DNA of 64,000 bases from Clostridiales bacterium (GTDB taxonomy: Bacteria; Bacillota; Clostridia; DUOD01), in assembly GCA_012838995.1 (NCBI GenBank), contig DUOD01000057.1:1-64000 (forward strand), read 5' to 3'. Position 1 is the stretch's first letter; every line of letters starts with the position of its first letter. The notes beneath the pieces were generated by a model. That model was given only the letters and a program-made list of their open reading frames with translations. It was not told the DNA's origin and ran no database searches. The position numbers and the translations under genes are program-made. Positions 1-7,513 of this stretch are shown here, in pieces.

Positions 1-480
1 ATAACCCAAATACCCATCCTTACCATGCCCAATGACGATATAACCCATCCGGTTCCCGACCTTACGGGATACATTACCGAAGGGCAGATAGTGCTGAGTA
101 GGGACCTTCATCAAAAGAACATATATCCCCCAATAAACATACTTCCGTCCTTATCCCGTTTAATGAAGGACGGTATAGGGGAGGGTTATACCAGGGAGGA
201 TCATCCCGAGCTGGCTAACCAGATTTTCTCGGCCTTTTCAAGGGTTCAGGAGGTGGAAGCCCTGGCCCAGGTTATAGGCGAGGATGAACTGTCGGAGATT
301 GATAAGAAATATTTGGAATTCGGGAGACAGTTCGAAGAAAGGTTTGTAAAGCAGGGGTACGACGAAAACAGGGATATAACAGATACCCTGAAACTTGGTT
401 GGGATCTTTTGTCCATATTACCTCGGGAAGAACTTACCAGGCTAAGCCCGGAAATTTTGGATAAGTATTTTAAGGGGTGA
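1..480 (+). CDS. atpB: V-type ATP synthase subunit B, C-terminal part (5' end outside window)
   Basis: This is the C-terminal third of the non-catalytic nucleotide-binding B subunit of a V/A-type rotary ATPase, which couples ATP to H+ or Na+ movement at the membrane. The frame is open from base 1, so the ATG at 25 is internal and the gene begins upstream. Typical B-subunit segments are visible: the [17 protein letters not shown] stretch, the [17 protein letters not shown] loop, and a C-terminal helical region ending in ILDKYFKG. The stop lies 5 nt before the subunit D start, the usual B-D order of V-ATPase operons. Identity is near certain; the missing N-terminus is due only to the window edge. 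Confidence 0.96.
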   Translation: MTQIPILTMPNDDITHPVPDLTGYITEGQIVLSRDLHQKNIYPPINILPSLSRLMKDGIGEGYTREDHPELANQIFSAFSRVQEVEALAQVIGEDELSEIDKKYLEFGRQFEERFVKQGYDENRDITDTLKLGWDLLSILPREELTRLSPEILDKYFKG

Positions 481-485
481 GGTAA

Positions 486-1109
486 ATGACCGATGCCACA
501 CCTACCAAGTCCAACTTAATAAATGCCCAGATCTCCCTTGAATTGTCCCAAAAGGCCTTTGAACTGCTAGATAAAAAAAGGAACGTACTGATAAGGGAAA
601 TGATGGGCCTTATAGGAGACGCCAGAAAGATTCAGGACAAAATAGAACGCACCTTTAATGAGGCCTACAAAGCCTTGCAGGTGGCCAATATAACCATGGG
701 TATCAGCACCGTTGAAGATATAGCCTTATCCATTCCTGAGGAAACAGAGGTAGGCATACTCTTAAAAAGTGTAATGGGGGTGGAAATTCCCAGGCTGAGG
801 TATGAAAAGGAGGACCTAAAGCCCCACTACAGTTTTTATCGTACTAACAACGCCATGGACATAGCCCTTGCTCAGTTTAGAGAGGTAAAATATTTAATAT
901 ATGAAATGGCAGAGATGGAAAACTCCATCTACAGACTGGCCATGGAGATAAAAAAGACCCAGAAAAGGACCAATGCCCTTAAAAACATACAGATACCGAG
1001 GTATAAGGAGATGGTCAAAACCATACAGGAAGCCTTGGAAGAAAAAGAACGGGAAGACTTTTTCAGGATGAAGGTGGTAAAGAAGAAGGGGCTTGATAAA
1101 AAGTCATAA
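486..1109 (+). CDS. atpD: V-type ATP synthase subunit D
   Basis: Subunit D is the central rotor stalk of the V/A-type ATPase, linking the catalytic A3B3 head to the membrane ring. The 207-residue product is typical for the family and almost all helical. Its N-terminal segment (PTKSNLINAQISLELSQKAFELLDKKR) matches the family start, and its C-terminal half is a long basic coiled coil, as expected for an antiparallel hairpin rotor. The ATG is preceded by a GGGGTGAGG site that overlaps the end of subunit B, so the two are translationally close. No further V-ATPase gene follows, so D is the last gene of the operon here. Confidence 0.96.
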   Translation: MTDATPTKSNLINAQISLELSQKAFELLDKKRNVLIREMMGLIGDARKIQDKIERTFNEAYKALQVANITMGISTVEDIALSIPEETEVGILLKSVMGVEIPRLRYEKEDLKPHYSFYRTNNAMDIALAQFREVKYLIYEMAEMENSIYRLAMEIKKTQKRTNALKNIQIPRYKEMVKTIQEALEEKEREDFFRMKVVKKKGLDKKS

Positions 1110-1328
1110 TACAGTGCTTTAGGTTTTGTCACATAAAGAATTGTCTTTTAAGTGTCCGGGTTTGATGCCTTGGGTCCCTAAAGGCAGTGTTTGAATATAG
1201 CCTTTGAAGGCAACATTTAAGGATATAGGTATTGGAATCTTTCCCACGATTTTATTCTGGATAATATCCCTTCCCTTTTTATCCCGCAATTTTTTTGGGG
1301 TATGGATGGGGCGTGGATGAAAAAACAT

Positions 1329-1352
1329 ATAAGGCACCTTAAGGTGCCTTAT
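1329..1352 (-). terminator. Palindromic terminator at the end of the glutamate-synthase-like gene
   Basis: A perfect 24-nt palindrome (ATAAGGCACC and its complement) overlaps the stop of the minus-strand gene. On the minus strand it is followed by a run of T residues after ATATG. It could also stop plus-strand read-through from the V-ATPase operon, but the T-tract is better on the minus side. Confidence 0.7.
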
Positions 1353-2656
1353 TCTATTGTATGGACAGGGTAGGCCGGCCTTACGCCTGTGATCTCGGCC
1401 ATGTCCCTGGTCATGGATACCAGGTCCTCCTTGGACAGCTCGTGTACCGAGGTCTTGCCCAGGCATCTTATGGCAATATCCATTTCCTTTCGTAAAGCCT
1501 TTAAGAAGTTGCCGGCACAGTCCGCCGCCTCATCGATATCCAGCAACTCCGTATGTTTTCCTTCATAAAGATACAAATCCGGCGGCGAGGCACCGGCCGG
1601 TAGCCTGTTAAGCTGGGTGTAGATTGCGGCTATGGCCACCGGATATCCTATGTAGAAGGCATCGGCTCCCAGGGCCATGGCCTTTAGCATATCGGCGGCG
1701 TCCCTAAATCCGCCGACCATTATCAAGGACACCCTGTCTCGGGCGCCGCATTTATCTAAAAATTCTACTGCCCGTACCAGGGCATACAGTGTGGGTATGC
1801 CGAAGTTGTTTATGGTTATTTCCGGGCTGCCGGCCGTTTCGCCCTGGGCACCGTCTATTACAACTGCGTCTACTCCGGCATAAAGTAGCATTTCCAAATC
1901 TGATTCTATATTGCCGGCTGCTATCTTAACCGCGATGGGTACCCCACCCGTTATATCCCGAAGTTCATCCACCTTGTCTTTCAGTTGGCGTTCGTTTGTT
2001 ATATCGGGGAATAAGGTAGGCATCACGGCATCCCGGCCCTCCGGTATATTCAGATGCTTTCTAAATTGATCACCGATTGGCTCACTTTTTATTTTAAAAC
2101 CGTCGCCGGCACTGGCGCCCTGGCCCATCTTTATTTCTATCATGTCTGCCTGTTTGAGTTGATCGGGGTGATTACCCCAGCCCGCCCGGTTGTACTGCAC
2201 TACATAGAGCTTGGCGTTTTCCCGCTCCTTGGCCACAAACCCTGCCTCTCCCGAATTGGTTGCAGTGCCTATTACAGACGATGCCTTTGCCAGGGCTATC
2301 TTGACCCCTAGGGATACCGACGCGCCGTAGGCCATGCCGGCGATCATAAAAGGCACCGGAAGGGTCATGGGTTTGGCGGCTTTTTTACCGATAACCACCT
2401 GAGTGTCGATAGGCGTACCGTCCTCGGTGGGGAATAAGGCCGGTATAAACATAAGATCCTGGAAGTTTTTGAAATTTAAGGTAGAGCCCAAGGGTTCGGT
2501 TAGGGGCTGTCCGTTTTTCGCCCTTTGGGCTATACCCAAAAATTTTAGCCACGAATAATTGTCCACCAAGGGAGGGGCTTTAATTTTCTTCATATCTGCC
2601 AACTTTTCGAGCATTTGGTCCATTATACGACTGTAGAAAAATTGCATTAAAGACAT
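1349..2656 (-). CDS. FMN-binding glutamate synthase family protein (stand-alone GltB-type barrel)
   Basis: The 435-residue protein matches the FMN-binding synthase (beta/alpha barrel) domain of the glutamate synthase large subunit, without the glutaminase and GXGXG domains. Visible segments include the MIAGMAYGASVSLGVKIALAKAS region, NSGEAGF, QYNRAGWG, the KMGQGASAGDGF phosphate/flavin region, VAVKIAAGNIESDL-like barrel strands, and DGAQGETAGSPE. These are shared with archaeal-type and stand-alone FMN oxidoreductases. It therefore probably carries FMN, but no glutaminase partner or NADPH subunit is adjacent, so the true substrate is not shown by the sequence. The ATG has an AAGGTGAA site. It is monocistronic, with a palindromic terminator at its stop. 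Confidence 0.88.
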   Translation of the reverse strand: MSLMQFFYSRIMDQMLEKLADMKKIKAPPLVDNYSWLKFLGIAQRAKNGQPLTEPLGSTLNFKNFQDLMFIPALFPTEDGTPIDTQVVIGKKAAKPMTLPVPFMIAGMAYGASVSLGVKIALAKASSVIGTATNSGEAGFVAKERENAKLYVVQYNRAGWGNHPDQLKQADMIEIKMGQGASAGDGFKIKSEPIGDQFRKHLNIPEGRDAVMPTLFPDITNERQLKDKVDELRDITGGVPIAVKIAAGNIESDLEMLLYAGVDAVVIDGAQGETAGSPEITINNFGIPTLYALVRAVEFLDKCGARDRVSLIMVGGFRDAADMLKAMALGADAFYIGYPVAIAAIYTQLNRLPAGASPPDLYLYEGKHTELLDIDEAADCAGNFLKALRKEMDIAIRCLGKTSVHELSKEDLVSMTRDMAEITGVRPAYPVHTIE

Positions 2657-2765
2657 CCGTTCACCTTCTTAATCCATAATTTATATAATTAGTGTGTCCT
2701 TTGGCCTTGAAATTAATCATTTTGCTTAAATAGAACAGCATTTTATTGGTTAAATGGTTTATAAT

Positions 2766-2836
2766 AACTGCTGATACCTACTTTTTTCTTAAAATTGAAA
2801 AATTTATTTCAACCAGCAGTTTTTTTAAGGTATAAT
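2766..2836 (+). promoter_or_regulatory. Leader hairpin and putative -10 box upstream of the FemAB gene
   Basis: AACTGCTG (2766-2773) can pair with CAGCAGTT (2813-2820) around an inner TTGAAA/TTTCAA hairpin, and a T-run follows. A TATAAT-like box lies just after it (about 2831-2836), about 60 nt before the ATG at 2895. The arrangement suggests a terminator of upstream transcription followed by a promoter. I could not fix a convincing -35 box. Confidence 0.35.
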
Positions 2837-2894
2837 AAATTCATGATTGATATAACAGGCAACAAAATTTGTAAATACAGCGGAGGTTTTTTCA

Positions 2895-3959
2895 ATGAAG
2901 TTAAGGGAAACAAAGGATGGTAGAGAATATAACGAAGTGGTAAGTAACCATCCAAAGGGACATATCCTACAAAGCTATGAATGGGGGCTATTTAAGAGTA
3001 CTACGTGGCAGCCCTTGTATTATATTGTAGAAGATGGGGACAAGCCGGTAGGAGGATTGATGTTGCTAAAAAGAGGGGTGCCGGGTACAAATAAAACAAT
3101 GCTGTATTGTCCCCGGGGTCCTGTCATAGATTTCCACGACAAAGCCCTCCTTAGCTTTCTTATGAAGGAGCTTAAAAAAGTGGCTAAGGAACACGGGGCA
3201 ATTTCCCTTAAAATTGACCCTGACATAGAGATAGAAGACAAAGAAGTACGGGATAACCTTATTTGGCTGGGTTTTCGTCAAAAGAAAGAAACCCTCAATT
3301 TTGAAGGTGTTCAGCCAAAATTCGTGTTCAGACTGGATATATCCGGTGATTTGGATGAAGTTTTCAAAAATTTTCATAGTAAAACCCGGTATAATATAAG
3401 GTTGGCGGGCAGAAGGGGCGTTGAGGTAGTTAAGGGTAGCAGGGATGATTTGGGGGATTTCCACGAAATAATGGTGGAAACCGGCATCCGGGACAATTTT
3501 ATAACAAGGCCGCTGGATTATTTCCAAAATATGTATGATGTCCTTAACCCGTCGGGTTATTTAGAACTTTTCATGGCATATTACGAAGGTCAGCCTTTGG
3601 CCGGAACCATATGCCTGAAATTTGGTGGCAAAAGCTGGTATTTGTATGGTGCCAGCAGGAACAGACATAGAAACTTGATGCCCAATTATTTGCTGCAGTG
3701 GGAAATGATAAAATGGGCCAAGGAAAACGGTTGTACATTATACGATTTTAGGGGGGTATCCGGGGATTTAAGGGAAAGCAATCCGTTGTACGGATTGTAC
3801 AGGTTCAAAAAGGGTTTTGGCGGCAAGTTCACGGAGTTCATCGGAGAATTTGATTACCCCTTTAATAAATTTCAGTATATACTGCTGGAAAACAGCATTA
3901 GTGCCTTCAGAAAAACCAGACATTTTATGCACAGTATAAAGAAAAAACTAAAGGGGTGA
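2895..3959 (+). CDS. FemAB-family peptidoglycan bridge ligase (lipid II aminoacyltransferase-like)
   Basis: The 354-residue protein belongs to the FemAB/FemX family, which transfers amino acids from aminoacyl-tRNA to the peptide side chain of lipid II at the inner face of the membrane. Two GNAT-like halves are visible: the first with HILQSYEWGLFK near the N-terminus and a YCPRGPVID strand, the second with KTRYNIRLAGRRGVEV, GASRNRHRNLMPNYLLQWEMIKWA and the closing YDFRGVSGD and GLYRFKKGFGG segments typical of the family. The C-terminus is basic, fitting membrane-proximal work. The ATG has an AGCGGAGG site. It lies 7 nt before the alanine racemase-like gene, so the two probably form one transcript and a functional pair in cell-wall amino-acid chemistry. 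The amino acid transferred cannot be read from sequence. Confidence 0.9.
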   Translation: MKLRETKDGREYNEVVSNHPKGHILQSYEWGLFKSTTWQPLYYIVEDGDKPVGGLMLLKRGVPGTNKTMLYCPRGPVIDFHDKALLSFLMKELKKVAKEHGAISLKIDPDIEIEDKEVRDNLIWLGFRQKKETLNFEGVQPKFVFRLDISGDLDEVFKNFHSKTRYNIRLAGRRGVEVVKGSRDDLGDFHEIMVETGIRDNFITRPLDYFQNMYDVLNPSGYLELFMAYYEGQPLAGTICLKFGGKSWYLYGASRNRHRNLMPNYLLQWEMIKWAKENGCTLYDFRGVSGDLRESNPLYGLYRFKKGFGGKFTEFIGEFDYPFNKFQYILLENSISAFRKTRHFMHSIKKKLKG

Positions 3960-3966
3960 TGAATAA

Positions 3967-5085
3967 ATGGCTTCTTACCTTGAGGTATATGTGGACAACA
4001 TACTGCAAAATTACAACAGCATAAAACAATTGACAGGTGTTGAGGTGATGGCCGTTGTAAAGGCCGATGCCTACGGTCACGGTATGGAAGGAGTGGCCAA
4101 GGCTCTGGAAGAAGGAGGAGTACAATGGTTCGGCGTTTCAGAGGTAGAAGAGGGTGTCCGGCTACGGGAATGCGGAATAAAGGGAAATATCTTGGTGATG
4201 GCCGGGGTAACCGACGATGAAGAGAGAAGTATAGATTACGAACTAATAGCCTCCATCCATAGCTTTGATGCTCTGGACAGATACAACCGGGTGCTGAAGA
4301 AAAAGGGGAAAACCGGTAGGGTACATATAAGCATGGATACCGGTATGGGCAGGTTGGGATTTTTCCCCTCCCAAATAGATGAGCTGAGCATGTGGATAAA
4401 TATTTTGGACAGCATTAAGTTTGAAGGACTTTATACCCATTTTTCCTCTGCCCATGAGAAGAGTAGGACGTATACGCAAAATCAGATCAGGTTATTTAAT
4501 TGGTGTATTGAAAGGTTTGCCCAAAACGGCGTTACCTTTAACATATGCCATGCATCCAACAGCGAAGCCGCCGTTGATTACCCCGAGGCAAGGTATGACA
4601 TGGTTAGGGTGGGTAACCTTATTTACGGCCAGCGGCTTTACAAGGGTGACCTGGAAGTTTTGAAAACCTATAGTCTAAAGTCCAAGATAATGGAAATAAG
4701 GGAAGTTCCCGCCGGTACATATATTGGATACGGTCATTACTACAGGGCCAAAAAGCCCATGCGGGTGGGAGTGGTGACCGCAGGTTTTTATGATGGTTTA
4801 CTGTCAACCAAGAGAAATAATGTCAGGTCATTTAAAATATGCATAAAGGAAATGTTAAAATGTGTAAGGGATACATTCTTTGACATACCCATGGTGCGGT
4901 ATAAGAACAAGCACGTGCCCATGGTGGGAAGGCCCAGTATGCAGCTGATGACGGTGGATTTAACGGGTACCGATGCCCAGCCCGGAGATTATGTTGAGGT
5001 GGATATAAACCCCATTAACTTAAAACAAAACGTAAAAAGGGTATTTGTAACCAAGGAAAACGGTGACAAAGATGAGGAAAAATAA
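3967..5085 (+). CDS. alr: Alanine racemase family protein with atypical active-site positions
   Basis: This is a fold-III PLP amino-acid racemase of 372 residues. The N-terminal barrel carries the PLP lysine in VVKADAYGHG (Lys32), the DTGMGRLGF arginine segment, and the HASNSEAA and RVGNLIYG barrel strands. The C-terminal beta domain is divergent. The conserved GYADG motif, whose Tyr is the second catalytic base in known alanine racemases, reads G-F-Y-D-G (273-277). The GRxxMD motif reads GRPSMQ (321-326), so the usual Asp after Met is Gln. The protein may still racemise alanine using Tyr275, or act on another amino acid. It is 7 nt downstream of the FemAB-type gene with its own GGGGTGATG site, and a bidirectional terminator follows. 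The symbol is by family only. Confidence 0.85.
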   Translation: MASYLEVYVDNILQNYNSIKQLTGVEVMAVVKADAYGHGMEGVAKALEEGGVQWFGVSEVEEGVRLRECGIKGNILVMAGVTDDEERSIDYELIASIHSFDALDRYNRVLKKKGKTGRVHISMDTGMGRLGFFPSQIDELSMWINILDSIKFEGLYTHFSSAHEKSRTYTQNQIRLFNWCIERFAQNGVTFNICHASNSEAAVDYPEARYDMVRVGNLIYGQRLYKGDLEVLKTYSLKSKIMEIREVPAGTYIGYGHYYRAKKPMRVGVVTAGFYDGLLSTKRNNVRSFKICIKEMLKCVRDTFFDIPMVRYKNKHVPMVGRPSMQLMTVDLTGTDAQPGDYVEVDINPINLKQNVKRVFVTKENGDKDEEK

Positions 5086-5092
5086 GAAACAT

Positions 5093-5124
5093 AAAACCCC
5101 GGTGAATATTCATCGGGGTTTTTA
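5093..5124. terminator. Bidirectional terminator between the racemase gene and the FMN-binding lipoprotein
   Basis: An 11-bp hairpin (CCCCGGTGAAT with ATTCATCGGGG, one G-U pair, 5097-5118) is flanked by A-rich sequence on the left and T-rich on the right, so it can end both convergent genes. Confidence 0.88.
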
Positions 5125-5586
5125 TTGTTGTGCTTTTTCCAGTGCCCTTGCTGCAAGGTTTTTCATGTTATTGGAAGAACTTGTGGCACCCGTATAAATG
5201 TCAACTTCATAAGGGTTCTGGGTTCTAATTAAAGCGTTTTCCAGGGTTTCGTAGGCTTTTCTTACATCGACGCCTGCCTTTTCCAGAAAATTTTTGTAAT
5301 ATTCCTGGTCGGCGCTTTTTTGAGTACCGTCTTCTTCTTGGATTTCATCGTAATTAACATCGACGATTTTTCCGTTTTCTATTGTAACTTCGACGACGGG
5401 TTTCCATCCCCTGTCGTCGGCTTCACCTTCAGCGGTATAAACGCCGTCTTTGTATGTAACTGCTTGCTGTGAGCCTTGTTCCGATGACTTAGGGGTTTGG
5501 CCTTGTATAATATTCGAAGTTCCGCATCCTGCAACCAGTGTCAATATCAGTAGTATTGACATTATAAAAAGTGATGCTTTTTTCAC
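5122..5586 (-). CDS. Secreted FMN-binding domain lipoprotein (ApbE flavinylation substrate)
   Basis: The GTG start at 5586 is chosen because a GGGGGAGGAT site sits 3-5 nt upstream; a longer GTG frame to 5601 would bury that site. The 154-residue product has a lipoprotein signal with lipobox VAGC (Cys21), a short polar linker, then one FMN_bind domain like that of RnfG, NqrC and many small exported flavoproteins. The motif D-I-Y-T-G-A-T (129-135) fits the DxxTGAT rule for covalent FMN attachment through the last threonine by ApbE, and an apbE gene lies 0.9 kb away. It probably sits on the outer membrane face and passes electrons in an extracytoplasmic chain; its partners are not in the window. 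It is transcribed alone. Confidence 0.9.
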   Translation of the reverse strand: MKKASLFIMSILLILTLVAGCGTSNIIQGQTPKSSEQGSQQAVTYKDGVYTAEGEADDRGWKPVVEVTIENGKIVDVNYDEIQEEDGTQKSADQEYYKNFLEKAGVDVRKAYETLENALIRTQNPYEVDIYTGATSSSNNMKNLAARALEKAQQ

Positions 5587-5645
5587 ACTATCCTCCCCCA
5601 CTGATGCTATTTTAAGGAAATTATAGCATACAGCTAAAAAATTGG

Positions 5646-5673
5646 CAAATATATATTATCAAATATATATTAT
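5646..5673 (+). repeat. Two perfect tandem copies of a 14-bp AT-rich unit
   Basis: The unit CAAATATATATTAT occurs at 5646-5659 and again at 5660-5673, in the spacer upstream of rubredoxin and the divergent lipoprotein gene. It could be an UP-element-like or regulator-binding tract, or simple slippage. Confidence 0.85.
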
Positions 5674-5755
5674 AAAGTATATTATTAGGATGTAGTACAA
5701 AACTTTAAAATTCAAATAATTTTTAAGACTATATCGGCAACAGGGCGGCTAAATT

Positions 5756-5785
5756 TTGTTAGAGTGGCGGCCAACCGGTTAATAT
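5756..5785 (+). promoter_or_regulatory. Putative sigma-A promoter of the rubredoxin gene
   Basis: TTGTTA (5756-5761) and TAATAT (5780-5785) are 18 nt apart and lie 45 nt before the rubredoxin ATG. The match is fair, not perfect. Confidence 0.45.
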
Positions 5786-5829
5786 ATATTATGAAAGATC
5801 TAAATACTTTGTATTGAAAGGAGAAGCAT

Positions 5830-5988
5830 ATGGAAAAGTGGGTTTGTCTTGTATGTGGTTATGTGTATGATCCCGAGGAGGGAGATCCGGACAACGGTGT
5901 TGCTCCCGGCACTGCTTTTGAGGATTTACCTGAAGATTGGGTGTGTCCTCTGTGCGGGGCTGACAAGTCAAATTTTGAAAAACAGTAA
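5830..5988 (+). CDS. Rubredoxin
   Basis: This 52-residue protein is a small cytosolic one-iron electron carrier of anaerobes, often serving oxygen or peroxide reductases. The two metal knuckles are clear: C-x2-C-G-Y-x-Y-D-P near the N-terminus (Cys6, Cys9) and C-P-x-C-G-A-x-K near the C-terminus (Cys39, Cys42). The conserved aromatic and EDLPEDW segment lies between them. Length is normal for the family. The ATG has an AAAGGAG site 6 nt upstream. No terminator directly follows; instead a long structured region leads to apbE, so read-through is possible. Confidence 0.97.
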   Translation: MEKWVCLVCGYVYDPEEGDPDNGVAPGTAFEDLPEDWVCPLCGADKSNFEKQ

Positions 5989-6475
5989 AATTTCAAGACA
6001 CATGTAACCAAATCGCTGACCAAAACAATACCAAGTCCCCTCGCAGTTATGCAAGGGGACGGCGTCCTTAATGGAGTGTTTCTGCGCTTAAAGAGGGGGA
6101 ACTGTGAGAAACCTGTCAAGCCTGAAGCCCTATAAGGCTGTTCATGTTTAAGCGCATGATTGTGGCTTCTTTTAAATAAAGTCCATTGCATTACAATATG
6201 AATCTTACGTTATTCTGACTTCTGGCCACACTCAGGCCATTGTCCGGCAGTGTTCCGAAAAGCCGACGGGAATATGATCCGGTCAAGAATGGCCTAAGCC
6301 CAAGCCGTTGTCCGACCGATTGATCCCTGGGCAGTCAGAAGGGTATTACCCTGCCCTTGCCCCCGATATCGATCCATCTTGGCCATTGGCAATGCCTTTT
6401 TATTGTTCGATTTTTGGATAAAATATGATAGTATACTTATATTAGCTGTTTATTTTAGCATTTTTGGAGGAAATG
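5989..6475 (+). ncRNA. Unassigned structured leader with terminator/antiterminator switch upstream of apbE
   Basis: About 480 nt without a gene hold several nested stems. The 5' part has a hairpin at 6035-6060 (GTCCCC..GGGGAC). A closing stem AATGGA (6070-6075) with TCCATT (6182-6187) encloses GCGCTTAAA (6084-6092) paired with TTTAAGCGC (6147-6155). The 3' part has TTCTGACT (6213-6220) with AGTCAGAA (6333-6340), enclosing AGGCCATT (6234-6241) paired with AATGGCCT (6288-6295). An intrinsic terminator follows at 6381-6403. Its 5' arm begins with the same GGCCATT (6381-6387), so AATGGCC (6288-6294) could leave the aptamer stem and pair there, breaking the terminator. This is the layout of an attenuating riboswitch. 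I could not match it to a known class; it may also be a rubredoxin 3' UTR or a free small RNA. Confidence 0.6.
6381..6403 (+). terminator. Intrinsic terminator ahead of apbE
   Basis: GGC-C-ATT / AAT-GCC with a GGC loop and one bulged C is followed by TTTTTATT. It lies about 70 nt before the apbE start, where a leader attenuator would be expected. Confidence 0.8.
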
Positions 6476-7513
6476 ATGCAGAGGATAAAGACATGCCTTT
6501 GTTTTGCCATGGCTGTACTTATAGGGGCTCTGTGCCTTTTGGGCTGTAGCGGCCGGACGGAATATAAGGTATCGGGTTTTATGCTGGGTACCGTGGTGGA
6601 GCTTACCGCTTACGGACCGCAGGCAGAGGCTGCGATACAAGCCGGTATGGATAGGATTAGAGAGATAGAGGAATTGATGAGCGTAAATGTAACGGAAAGC
6701 GATATAAATATCATCAACCAAAAGGCAGGAAGGGGCCCGGTTAAAGTCCATGAAGATACCTTTAATGTTATACAACGGGGTGTCTATTATTCCCAAAAAA
6801 CCGGCGGGGCCTTTGATATATCCATATTGCCTTTGGTAAGGTTATGGGGTATAGGTACCGACCAGGCCAGAGTGCCCGATGAACAAGAAATATCAAGGGT
6901 TTTGCCGGCGGTTGGTTATGAAAATATAGCATTATATCCCGAATCCCTTGAGGTGGAATTGACCAAGGAGGGTATGGCCTTGGATTTGGGCGGTATTGCC
7001 AAAGGATATGCAGCCGATGAGGTAGGCCGGATTTTCAGACAAAGGGGAATAAAAAACGCCATTATAAACCTGGGCGGGGATATATTATTGATGGGCAGCA
7101 GGCCCGACAATACCCCGTGGAAAGTGGGGATACAAAATCCCTCCAAGCCTAAGGGGCAGTACATGGCCAAGGTTGAAATTGAGAATAGGGCAGTTGTAAC
7201 ATCGGGGGACTACGAACGATATTTTGAACAAGATGGAATACGGTATCACCATATATTGGATCCTACAAAGGGTTATCCCGCCCGATCGGGCGTTGTCAGC
7301 GTCTCGGTAATTGCCGGGCGTGCCATGGATGCCGATGCCCTATCCACCGCTCTTTTTGTCCTCGGGCCGGATAGGGGTATGAAACTTATAGAAGGACTTG
7401 AAGGTGTGGAAGCTATTATAATAAAAGATGATAAGTCGGTCTTGATTTCATCGGGCCTGAAGGAAAATTTCGAAATAACGGATAAGGAGTTTAGGTTAGG
7501 TGAAGAAGGGTGA
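6476..7513 (+). CDS. apbE: FAD:protein FMN transferase (ApbE), lipoprotein
   Basis: ApbE moves FMN from FAD onto a threonine of exported flavoproteins in a Mg2+-dependent reaction. The 345-residue protein has a signal peptide with lipobox LLGC (Cys24), then the ApbE fold: FMLGTVVELTAYG, the SVNVTESDINIINQKAG segment, GGAFDISILPLVRLWG, ALDLGGIAKGYAAD, NLGGDILLMGSRP, the VVTSGDYERYFEQDG region, HHILDPTKGYP and the metal-site segment AMDADALSTALFVLG. The ATG at 6476 is preferred, 5 nt after GGAGG; an ATG 3 nt earlier leaves only 2 nt. It overlaps the next gene by 14 nt. The likely substrate is the FMN-binding lipoprotein at 5122-5586. Expression may be controlled by the leader described above. 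Confidence 0.96.
   Translation: MQRIKTCLCFAMAVLIGALCLLGCSGRTEYKVSGFMLGTVVELTAYGPQAEAAIQAGMDRIREIEELMSVNVTESDINIINQKAGRGPVKVHEDTFNVIQRGVYYSQKTGGAFDISILPLVRLWGIGTDQARVPDEQEISRVLPAVGYENIALYPESLEVELTKEGMALDLGGIAKGYAADEVGRIFRQRGIKNAIINLGGDILLMGSRPDNTPWKVGIQNPSKPKGQYMAKVEIENRAVVTSGDYERYFEQDGIRYHHILDPTKGYPARSGVVSVSVIAGRAMDADALSTALFVLGPDRGMKLIEGLEGVEAIIIKDDKSVLISSGLKENFEITDKEFRLGEEG

Noticed and set aside
5990-6410. Match to FMN riboswitch, tmRNA, RNase P or SRP RNA
   Set aside because: A short AAAAGCCGACGGG string recalls the FMN element, but the other conserved parts are missing, and no core motif of the other RNAs is present.
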